Shown: positions 29,001 to 41,000 of the stretch, in pieces
Layout of the letters: each line of letters opens with the position of its first letter
Numbering within the stretch: the first letter of the stretch is position 1
Assembly: GCA_035222895.1 (NCBI GenBank)
Contig: JAVYIG010000096.1
Span: 806,001-870,000, forward strand
Source of the DNA: Strongylocentrotus droebachiensis
Taxonomy: Eukaryota; Echinodermata; Echinoidea; Camarodonta; Strongylocentrotidae
Direction: 5' to 3'
DNA: 64,000 nucleotides
Position numbers and translations under genes: made by a program
Notes under the pieces: generated by a model
Databases searched by the model: none
Told to the model about the DNA's origin: nothing
Seen by the model: only the letters and a program-made list of their open reading frames with translations

Positions 29001-32000
29001 GGGAAATGTTAGTACCCTTTATGGTTCAATCCTGCACCTTTAGGGGTGCAAACCGATGCAACAATAGCAGCACCTTTAGGGGTTAAATCCTGCACCCTTT
29101 AGGAGGGTGCCAGAATGCACCTTTTAGAAGACATGTTAGTACCCTTAATGGTTCAATCCTGCTCCTTTAGGGGTGCAAACCGATACAATAGCAGCACCTT
29201 AAAGGGTTCAATCCTGCACCATTTAAAAGGTGCAATCCTGCACCCATCATCGAGGAATACTCGTGACATTTGCTCGTACACATATACATATTGAACATGC
29301 ATGATGTTTCCTGGTTAGTAATCATATAATCAATCTATATATTGCTAAAACGTGAATGTTATTGTAACATGATCAGACAAAATAATCTATTGGTTAATGA
29401 TTGCCGAAGGAAAATAAAAATCACAAAATTGATGTGCATTTTCATAATTTGCTTAACAAATCATATGATAAATGTATGTTTATGTGAGCACGTGGAAAGT
29501 AATCATGAATATGCATGCAATATGCAAACTTTTATTTTGCACCTTTTTGGGTTGTTAGGGTTCATTTTTGTGGGAAGGGTGCAAAATCTTATATTGCACC
29601 CTTTTTTGAACCCCTTTTCCTTCAATAGGGTTCATTTTTATGTAAAGGGTGCAAACTCTTATTTTGCACCCTTTTTTGCACCCTTTTTTCTTAGAGTGTA
29701 CCCTTTACAACTCTTTTTATGTAACAATTTGTAAAATAAGGGGAGTTGAAGGTAATTAACCACACTGCTATTTGTCATTCGGTCACAACTATGGAATTTC
29801 ACATAATGTCTTACCATAAGTTTTTCAAGTGTTGATGTTGTTTGAGAGAGCTCAGTATTATTTTACAACGATTATTTCCAATCACAAGGTTGTTGAATGA
29901 CAGATTGGTAAGTAGCGGAAATGAGTTCGAGAAAACTTGTTCCAGTGAGGAAGGATCTCCGACAAGAGGAACATGATATTCTCCATCTTCTTTAGTTTTT
30001 CTATGGTTGATTTTTGTGGTGAATGACAACTCTTTAAGCCCAGAATGAGCAAAGGATCCTACGATGGTAGGGGACACTGTTTGGGATGTAGTGAAATACA
30101 GCTGCTCCAACATTGGAAATAGCCTTTCCACAGTGAAGCCATGCTGCAATAAGTCGCTGTGGCATTGATGATCTAGGTAAAGTTTACATATCGAATGGCC
30201 TGACGCTCCGACCTATGTAAAAATAGGATCAAACAAAACATAATATTTAAGGTTAAGGACATTAGTAATGGAATTACAAAATTCAAGTAGAATCAAAGAA
30301 AGTTTGTCCGCAATTTATTGAAGGTATGAGAGTCAATATCAGTCTCTGCAATTTTCTTAATGTGTGATATCAGATGGATTAGCAAAATGAACATGGCATT
30401 AAATAGGGTTATATGAAAAAGTCTTGTCAATAATATATCAATACGTTACTTTATAATTATTTCCTTGTTTTTCATTTGTTTCTTTGTTTGATTTATTAAT
30501 TAGTTTAATTTGTAAGAAATTTTCTCATAGTACGTCGACCAACCTGACCCTCAAAGTCAGCTACATGGGGAATCTGGCTCCAAGGGTTGAGCGCAACCAC
30601 GATCCGCTAGTCTCCCTGCTGGGAGGAGCTTCAAGCGCCAAGCACCGCGGTGATAGTAGGGGCAGCTATGGCCAGGCGGCTCTGAGCCTACGGGAACGAC
30701 CCATAACCGGGTTCCAAACCATTATGAGAACAGGAACCTGAGTATCATGCAGGCACATGTAAAATGGGTCTCAACCCAACGAACCCGGACTGAGGTCCGG
30801 GACACTCGAGTCCAAAGACAGAACAGAGTCGATCACGTACAAGGAAGGCCCGTACCACCAGTGGTCGGCTGAGAGGCCAAGGGCTTAGCCCACTAGATTT
30901 CCTCAGCAAAGAGTTTCAAGTATTCGAGAGGCTCAGCTTGATCGACAGCACGGTAGAAGGGTGGGCGTCTGAAAAGAGGCTGCAGACTCTGACTTAGAAA
31001 GAGACGTGGCCGAAAGATGCTTAAAGCTACGACTATCTGCACGCTGGGCCCGCCTGCAGAGAAGTCGACACCTTGGCCTCACCCGACGCACAGTGGGTTA
31101 GGGAGGGACCAAAGTGCGCCAAAACTCATGTTTGGGGATTTCTTTTTTATAAATCCAGAGGAAATGTTTAGATTTCCAGGGATTTTCGCTTAAATTGTAT
31201 TACCAACATTTTCTCTGATGTCTAAGCTTTAAGTTGATACCAGATTTGGCTGCCCGATTCTGCCTGTTATTATGTTAGAGCTGTTTTCCTTGCAACATTG
31301 CCCCGAAAAATGTGTTTATTTTGGTCTGCGGTGTCAGAACAAGTGTCACACGCCCCCTCGCGCCGTGATTTATGACCACGAATCCTTCATGATTCATCCG
31401 CGGACCCCAAAAACCCACATTTTCGGGGCAATGTGGCAAGGGAAATCGGCTCTAACATAACAATGGGCAAGTTTGGGCAGCCAAATTTGGTTGAAGCTTA
31501 GATCAACTTGAAGCTTAGACATCAGAGGAAAGGGTGGTATTAAAATTTAAGCGGTACACCGCGGAGATCTAAACATTTCTTCTGGATTTATAAAAAACAT
31601 GGATAATTAGTCCATTTTTCAGTGAATTACCCTATAATATATCATGAAGATCGTGTTTCTATTTATTTTAACCCATTCATTCAACGAAATGAACTATCAG
31701 GAATATGTGAGAGCAATTTCATATCAATAACTTAAAAACTTCATGTTGAATTGAAAGATTTATAAAATAGGTCACTTTTGCACTAAAACTGTGAATATGT
31801 AGGATTTTGCTGATTGAAGTAGTAAATTTATACCCTTATTGTGCATACCGGAATTAAATATTTCACTGAGGTATTCCTCTATGTATTACCTTTCAACTGG
31901 GCAAGACAAAAATTGAAAAAAATAAATCACCCAAAAATAGTTTTGGCGCACTTTGGTCCCTCCCTGGCCCACTGTGCGACGGTTCGTGCTCAGTAGAGCT

Positions 32001-35000
32001 GTCGTATGGTCTCTAACAGGTCCCAAACACCAGTCTGAGTTGGGAGAACCGACCCTTGAGTGACTGTGGCTGCACAAGCACAAGCTGAGTTACTTAGGGC
32101 TTTTGCATGATCTCGTAGCGTCTCATACATTCGCACTTACTTTTGCAGACAATGGCCGCACTGGCAGCTAGCTGTGCTCAGCGAAGCGGCACGAGCTTAT
32201 ATGGGATGCTAGGCTAATTAACAAATTACCTGCCTATCTAAAATCCCTCCACTGAGCGAATAAATTGGCGGCAGGTATAGTATTACTACATATTAAAGGA
32301 CAAGCCCACACTAAAAATAACCAACTTTCAATAAAAGCAGAAAAATCAGACAAACCAATCTAAAAAGGTTTTAGCAAAATCGGACAACTAATAAGAAAGT
32401 TATTAATTTTTGAAAGAGTATGTAAAACTATCGAACAATGAAAATCACAAGACAAATTTGCAACTCATTCATGAGTCTGTGGCGTCATGTCCTGAGTCTG
32501 TGACGTCATGTCCTCACTATCCACTCATTATTTTCTTTATATTGATAATATAAATTTCCTATTTGCCCACTGAGAATCTTATTTCTTCACACCAGCATCC
32601 AAGTTAGATTGAGAGTAATATGGTTTTGTGTGGATGCACTAATAAAGTGCTCAGTGGGGAGGGGGGGGGGGGTCACCACCAAAACGAGGTAAAATTAACG
32701 TGTTTTTACAAATTCTTTTCTCCAGGGGTGCACCCCCCCCCCCCCCCTGCATCCGCCACTGTTACTACTACTACATCTTTCTATATCAGCTGAAGGTACA
32801 TAACAATGTTGATATTTTTTAATTTCTTTATATTTTATATCTGAATTCCATTTTTTTAGGCCATAAATAAAACTTCATGTTTATGTTAAACAACATGTGG
32901 AGTTGGAATATCTGTCTTGCATTAAGTTTGTTATATCTTCATTATAATCTAAATGCACACATATATGAAGTTTAATAGCAGGTCCAAGGTTAAACGAAAT
33001 TGTATCCCTTCCGTCACGTTTCTGATAGACACTTGTATTTTAGCTTTTTAGTTGTATGATATCAATGACTAAAACTACAATTTTACACACATCATGCTTT
33101 TAATGTCTTATGCTGCAACATACTTTTTGGAATTTGATATCATAAAAATATTCATATATTATTATATAATTTTATATTTCCAATGCTTTAATCAAAGATC
33201 AAAGATTTGACTCCTCTTACCCAAAACTTTCATTATCATGATAAGTGACCATTTCACCGCTAAAGCACACCAGAGTAAGATATATGATGCTTTAAATCTT
33301 GTTATTTATAAACATTTTATTGTCATAGTCGCAATATACACTTTGCTTGTCCCGTCTGTCACGCTTAATTTTGCCCATCCAGATGGACGGTTTCAGGGCT
33401 CATGAAAGCACCCCAAAAATATTAATACCTGCATAGTGACAACAACAACAAATCGTAGATGAGGCAATTAAGAGAGAGAAATTTTAATTTAATTTAGGTT
33501 TTTTTTACATTGCACAGATAGAAATATACTGTACGATATTAGTGAAAGCAATAAAAATCGAATTTGATTTTGGAAAAGTATACAAAATCAACACAAAACC
33601 TGGGTTTGTGTTCTCCCCAAAACTCTGGGGGACCACTTAGAGGTTTCCTTAGACATCCGGCATAGGGCCTGCACAATGCCTGAAACATTTTAGGATGACA
33701 TGTGAATGTTTATGTTAAATTTTGTATATACTTTTACATTGCAATATTAGTGAGAGCAATAAAACTTTGGAAATAAGTACAAAAAACGTTATCCATGAAA
33801 CTAACGGGGACAGCTCAGGGTTCCTTGCCGAAATTTAGCATACACAAAAAGCCTGAAACGTTTTATAATGACTTGGTATTTTTTCAATTTAATTTTTAAT
33901 TTGTACAGTTTTTTCATACTTATCTTTAATTCAAATTCGTTTCACAACTTTTTGAGCAGCACATACATTTTAACAGAAAAAATCACTCTACTCTGTTTGA
34001 TAACTTCAGAACTAAATTAAAACCTGTCATCTAAAGTATTCTTTGTTTGTAGGAAACAATTTCACATACTGCATGTACTTGGACATGGGGTACCGCCCTG
34101 TATTCTAGCTACAGGTGTTCGATACAGGAGGTGGGGGTTCGGGGACTAAGAAATCTATTAATACATCCTTATTTTGGCAACCACATTACCTTGTCATTCG
34201 GGTTCGCTGTAATTTGTCATTTTTTACCCCATTTGCTTCTTTGAATGAACAAAATGCATTCAATTCTATGAATAAACTATTTAAAGCTAGATGGGCTTCA
34301 ACTGCACGCAGTCATTCAAAAATTAAGTTTGATTGTAATCCATTATAAAGAGATTACAAGCTATTTTTCATATACATGCAAGACTCCTTGATCTTTGACC
34401 TTATGACCCTAAAATCTAATAAATTCATTGGCTCTGCAAAAAATCATTAAAGGCTTCATAAGCATCATGATTTTCAACAGACCAAAACAAAGCTGTGAAT
34501 TTTCTTTATTAAAATCACGTTTAACAGCTTGTTCCTTTTTAATTTGTAACTGTAGATTTGAAATTGAAAAAAAAATGGAAAGTGATCAGTGACATCACCG
34601 AATATAACACCTGCAAACTTTTTCTTTTTATCATTAGTCAAAATATTATGTAACAAGGAAGCTGAATTATTGGTTATACACGTGTTAGAGTATGACTCAG
34701 AGGATAATTGTTCTTAAACATGCAGACATCAAGAAAATTATTGACTGTGGGAAGATTTGACTTCTAATAAATTTACATTAAATCACCCATTAAATACAAA
34801 AAATTCTCCTCTTCTCTCTTTAATATATAGTGAGGACATGACGTCACAATCTGATAACCAAATTGGCAATTCGTGTAGTGATTTCCATTGTTCTATAGTT
34901 TTACATACTTTTTCAAACATTCATAACTTCCATATTAGTTATCCAATTTTGCTCAAACTTTTTTTTGATTGGTTTGTTTGATTCTTCTGCTTCTACTGAA

Positions 35001-38000
35001 AGTAAGTTATTATTTTTGGAGTGGACTTGTACTTTAATTACTTAATAATTGAATGAAAAGAACAATTGTCTACAACCGTATAATCCAAGAAATTTTGACC
35101 AATTCCGAATTCCTGCCACACTTGGCTCCTAATATTGGCGCTTGATGGAGTTCAGAGGCACTGCATATCAATATCGGTCAAGTGAAGATAAGGGAAAAAA
35201 GAAATAAGAAGAAAAAAATGAACATTCTTGCAGCTAAAAAAAAAATTGCAGGGGACGTCAAAGAGCGCTATCTATCAATGATGCAAAAACGAGGTCATTC
35301 ACTTTTCCTCGATATTTTGGCCCGTAGTAGTGAAGGTTGGTGAATTACAAATTGAAGCATCCCAATCTACATTGATCACCACATCACAATGAAAGATCAT
35401 GTAAAATCTGTTTGCAGGTCAGCTATGGTAGCCAATCGCCATATAGGACAAATCCGGCACTGTCTTCACCATAGTAACCCTTGCTTTAGTCCATGCATTC
35501 ATCACAAGAAGACTAGATAACATTTACAGCCTCTGTTATGGTCTTTTCGACTCCACTATTTTGTTGTGTGATTTTGTTTTTTGTTTGTTTTGTTTGTTTG
35601 TTGTTTTTTTTTGTTGGAGGGAGGTCTACTTTCTTCAATTTCAAAAGGCAGCTGCATTGTAGTAGCATTGCATCACCAAGGTGTCATTTATTTTACCACA
35701 AATGCATTAATAGTGGTAAACTATTCTAAAGGTCATACAAAGTTTTGGGAAATTTTGAAAATTGTGTGGATAATGATTCTTTACAATTTTTATATATTGG
35801 GATGCCCTCTGGATGTATTATAAGCACTAGAAAATTAGCCCCTAAAACAATTCTGCTTTCGATGAAATATTGAATATAAACATTTACCGGTGCTCCCGGT
35901 ACATTTTGATAAATTTCAAATAGCGGCCACAGCCGCACAATGGTAACGGCGATCATTACAATATCATAATATGTAGTTGTGACATATAATTGTCAAACGG
36001 GTATAGCTTCTCGGTCGATTTTAGTCAAGAAACATTATTTTATAGCTTAATTAATATCTTGACCTTGAGAGGGAGCTATTTCATCACTTTAGACTCGATT
36101 TCAACCGCGACAACGATCACTGAATATTGTAGGATCGCATATGCTTCCATTATGTTCATTTGAACCAAATTCATGACCCCATACCAACACTTTGTTATAC
36201 TTTTAAGTCTGCCCGTGAATAACACTTATCAGTAAACTGTATCACTATTTTCAGTTTTATCTAAAGGGCTTAGATTTGTGAAGAGGGGTGATTAAAGTAA
36301 TCAGTTATAAAGGGATCTGGTAACTTTGTCTTAGATCCTTAAAAACATTCTTGATATAGCTCATGCTGCAATGATAATTATAAACCTTTAGGTCAGTCAG
36401 GAACCCCATGACTTTTAGAAGCCGATCGCCTGTCTGATTATCAAGATATTTATGATTGAAGAAGCGAAATCAAATTTAGCGTTTGCCAAACGGTTTTCAT
36501 AACACTACAGTCTATTGGGTAAAACGAGTATGGTAAAACCGGTCACTCAAACTTTTACTTTTTTTGAGGCACTTCTTGATCATTTTGAAGCGCAATTATT
36601 TTAGGGCTTCAATATAACACCATATCACAGACACTGATAACACGTATGGCCGTGCATCTCAGATTTAACATTTGTTAAACGATCCCCGCCCCCCCCCCCC
36701 CCCCCACTCAGTGTTATTTAGGGTACGCGTATGCTCGTTCCCTCTTTTTGAAAGCACTCCCTATCTGAGGACTGCCAATATTTCCGAACCGCCCTTTCGC
36801 GGGCTTTTCGCGGGCGTTTCCTGCCTTGGAGACCCCCCCCCCCCCCTAAATACGGAAAAATGCTCATTGTACCCCCCTAAATTCGGAATAATTTCTCAGG
36901 AGTCCAAAGAGATGAGAGAAAAAAAGAAAAACACCCCCTTTTAAAAAAAAGCTCCGGGTGAAAAGTCAAATGCACCCTTTTTTTTACAATTCTCGGGCCG
37001 GACTTTGTCGCACGAAAAGTACCCCTTTACCGGACATTGTGCTAACACGCATGCTGTCATTTCGACCCCGGAGTGGGGGGGGGGGGGGCGGGAAACGATC
37101 CATTTAAAGTTAAGAATACAGGACTATTTCCTGTCTTTGGATTCACTTCTGGTTAGGGGGAAAGTCATGACGACCAAGCGAGAAGGCAAGTTTTTGGAGA
37201 TAACGATGGATCTGGATCCATATTATTCTTTTAATCAGGCAAATGCCAGTGCATTGATATTCTCTTTAACTCAAGGCCTTATTTTGGAGGACAAGGTTGC
37301 ATGCGAGATGCCTCCCCTCCTAATATTCTTGGGGCAAAAGCCAGGAAGGCCTTTCGTGCAGGATTAGGGCTAAATACATCGATTCGCAAAGGGACTGACG
37401 TTTGCGCCATTTTTCTAGATTTAAATATCTGGAATCTTTTTATTTACAATTATTAACTTTTAAAAACAAAAGCTTGAGAGGTCTGCCCATTGTTATGCCT
37501 CCGCTAAAAGTAGCCAGAGGCATTATGTTTTCAAGCTGTCCGTCCGTACGTCCCGTTCTCGTGATCGCGTTATCTCAAGAAGCAATTGATGCGTTACTGC
37601 CAAACTTGGGTTATGTATGTATTTTGCAGAATCAATGAACTGATTAGATTTGGGGGACATGAGGTCAAAGGTCATTGGAGATCATTATGTATGCAAAAAT
37701 AGCTTGTGAACGCATTGTCAATAGAACCGACTAATGGATTAATATCAAACTCAAGACATGTCTTGGATTTCACAAGATCACTGAAAGCGGTATTATGGCC
37801 TAGTATTCATGCAGAAGCCAAAGCTCTTGTCAAATTCTGCCAAGCGTGCCAAATTGAATCACCACCTCCATCTCCAAATCCTTGTACACCTTTGCCAATG
37901 CCATCTGCACCTTCGAGCACGGTCCACATAGATCTCTAAGGGTGCGTTTAAGCTCAATTTTGAAGGCAGAATGAGCGATTTGAAACGCTCATCGTAAACG

Positions 38001-41000
38001 CTCATCGTAATCGCAGTTCCACGGTGTACTGTTTATGCTCACTTCTCTGGCTCCTCCAGGCAATTCTTGCTGGGTAGCCTTGCAGCTGGATTCGCAAACC
38101 TGCACTGCGCATGCTACGTAACCACTAGAGGTCGGTGCTTTGATCCCATTTAAACGCGTTTACAAATGATTGTGCGTTTATGCTTCCCCAGAATCGCCGA
38201 TTTTGCAGAATAGCCGATCGTAGACGCACCTTTTTGTGAGTTTACGATCGGCGATCGTGATCGCCGTTTTTCGGTGATTCTACAAAAGTGACAAAGGACG
38301 CAACTGTGTTTTGAACTAAATGCGTAACAGATGCCTGATTCTGGCCAGAAAGGTTGAGCATAAACATACCCTAAGGTCCTTTTCCCACTGGGGAATCCCT
38401 ACTTTTGACAGTATATGCCGCAGCCACAAGCTCAGCAGTAAATGCAAAGTTTGAACAAATATTTTCGCGGGATGGATATCTACACAGCATTTTTTTCTGA
38501 TAATGGTCCACAATTTGTCAAATGAGAAGCAGACCTCGAATCCCACAAGCCAATGGCGAAGTTCAGCGCTTCAATACAACAGTGATGAATACGATTCATA
38601 GCGGTCAGAATTCGCAAAAAAAAACACGTTTAAATACGTGTTTCTGACATAGTCCCACAAGCCAATGGCGAAGTTCAGCGCTTCAATACAACAGTGATGA
38701 ATACGATTCATAGCGGTCAAAATTCGCAAAAAAACGTTTAAATACGTGTTACTGACATATCGATCAACTCCACATCCGTCTACGAAGTTGACCCCGGCAA
38801 AAAAAAAATCTTAGGGGTCGAGCTTCGAAAAAAGGGGTATATATTGTTTTAGTCTTTTTTTTGTCATGAAGTTTTATTCGCAACAGGAACAAAAGAAAAA
38901 TGTCAATCCGCTAAATTTCCAGCCCCCACCGACTTCAATCGATAAACCGATATTAAAGTTTTCTTTAATTATAAAGGCTTTCTCACAATAACATCTAAAT
39001 TCCTATAATCACCTGTATACATGAGCAATGCTAAGCATATGTAAACAATTCATGCTGTATTATTTATTATACGAACAAATTGTTGTCCCATGAATGTAAT
39101 AACAATATTATAAAGTATTTTTTCTTTGTAGACGGCATTATGATTGTGGCAAGACTCATTTTAAAGAAAATAATCAGACCACTAATGGCACATATGCAAT
39201 ACAACAGGAATAATTAGAACAAGAACCAATATAGAATTTTGGCTAATTTGAACGAAGTGCTAAATCAGGTGCCCAAAATGAAACTGAATGTATGAACATC
39301 AGAACATTAACATCTACAATCTTTCTTTACATATTGAAATTGCAGACTAAATAGTATATAGACCAAATTCAGTCAATTCTTATTTAAAGGGAAGAAGAAA
39401 GCAGAAAAATCAGAGAAGCATACCAATGAAAGTTTGAATAAAATCGAACGAAAAGTGAGAACAGTATGAATTTTTGAAAGTTGTAATCGTATGGGCTATT
39501 CAAATTGGCTGAATCGTAAATGTCTCTGTGATGTTGTGGCGGACAACATTCCCATATGTTTCAACACCCAAAATTACTAAAATTATTTTTTTCACAAATG
39601 TATGACTCCGGTTGGTATCGTTTATTTTTAGAGGACATGCAATCTATACTATATTTTGAGTAGTAACCCAAGGGAAAAGGCAGCTGGGATATAAATCAGT
39701 GATATTTTTGTTCTTGGCAAACATTAAGTTATCCTTCACATAATCCACTGACAGAATGTAGTAATCTCATATTCCAAACATTATTAGGTGATACGTACGT
39801 AGACGTATCACCTTTTGATTTCGTCAAGATTTTTATTATTATTTATTTATTATTTATTTATTTATTATTATTCTTCCTTGAATTTGTTCGCAGGATATCT
39901 CAAGACTGAATAAAGCTATTATCATGAAACTTGTAATGATGATATAGTATTAATGACTGCTTTGAGAGAAATAGTTGTTTTATTACGCTCAAGGGAAGGT
40001 TAGAATTGTGCTATTCCCCGAGGCTTGCCGAGGGGAATAGCCCAATTGTAACCTTCCCGAGAGCGTAATAAAACAACTATTTCTCGAATATTAAAGCAGT
40101 CATTAATACTTTTATATGCCGAAAAAAAATAGACTAAAAAATAAAAATAAAAAAATATTTTTCATTTTTGTCGAAGACGGGATTCGAACTCTTGCGTACA
40201 ACAAGAGGTGTTTCGAAAACCAACGCTTAGACCACTAGGCTATTGCGCGTCGTTAACATGCTTGGCAGTTTTCTCCAATATATATGAAGGGGTGACCAAA
40301 GTTCGCGCAGATTTTAGAACAAATTAGAAAATGTGATATTCGATCCATGTTTTCTCATATTCTACACAAATGTATTTATTTTAATTACTACCAAATGGAC
40401 GGCAAAGTATTTTACTACCAATTGGTTCAACTACAACATTTATCGTCGAAGGATTTCGGAGATATCGCGATCTAAAAATTCGATGTCCGATCGTGCATGC
40501 GCGCTGCATCTAAAAAAGTCATAAAAACAACGAGACCTAAGTTCACGCACGGGGGTTAACAGCTGATTTATACAAAAATACGATCCATCAAAAATAAGGT
40601 AATTTGATAATTTGCAAGGCAAAATATCATACAACCAGACGGTACCACTTATTACTTACAATTTTGAGGATATCTGCTCTCAAAATGAAGATTTCCAGAC
40701 CCTTATCGGTAAGTTGGTAATTTTTCGGAACGGACGCAAATAACTGCAAAATGTGCCGATCTTTTGTCAATATTTTCACAATTTCGCACCCAATTCCAAA
40801 GAAAATTTCGTTTCTGGGTAATTTTATGATCCTCTTTCCATTGGTGATATCAGATTTTCGAAATCTTACCGATTTTTTGAGAAAGCGAACTTTGGTCACG
40901 CGCGAACTTTGGTCACACAGCCATACATTAAAATGGATTGAAAACGGCTCTGCGTGAGGGCCTCGCAAAAGCTCCATGAAACGGGCCCTTCTTTTACTTT

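Noticed and set aside
29342..29734. 130-codon plus frame with hydrophobic stretches
   Set aside because: It lies inside the TA-flanked GCACC element and is composed of its repeat units.
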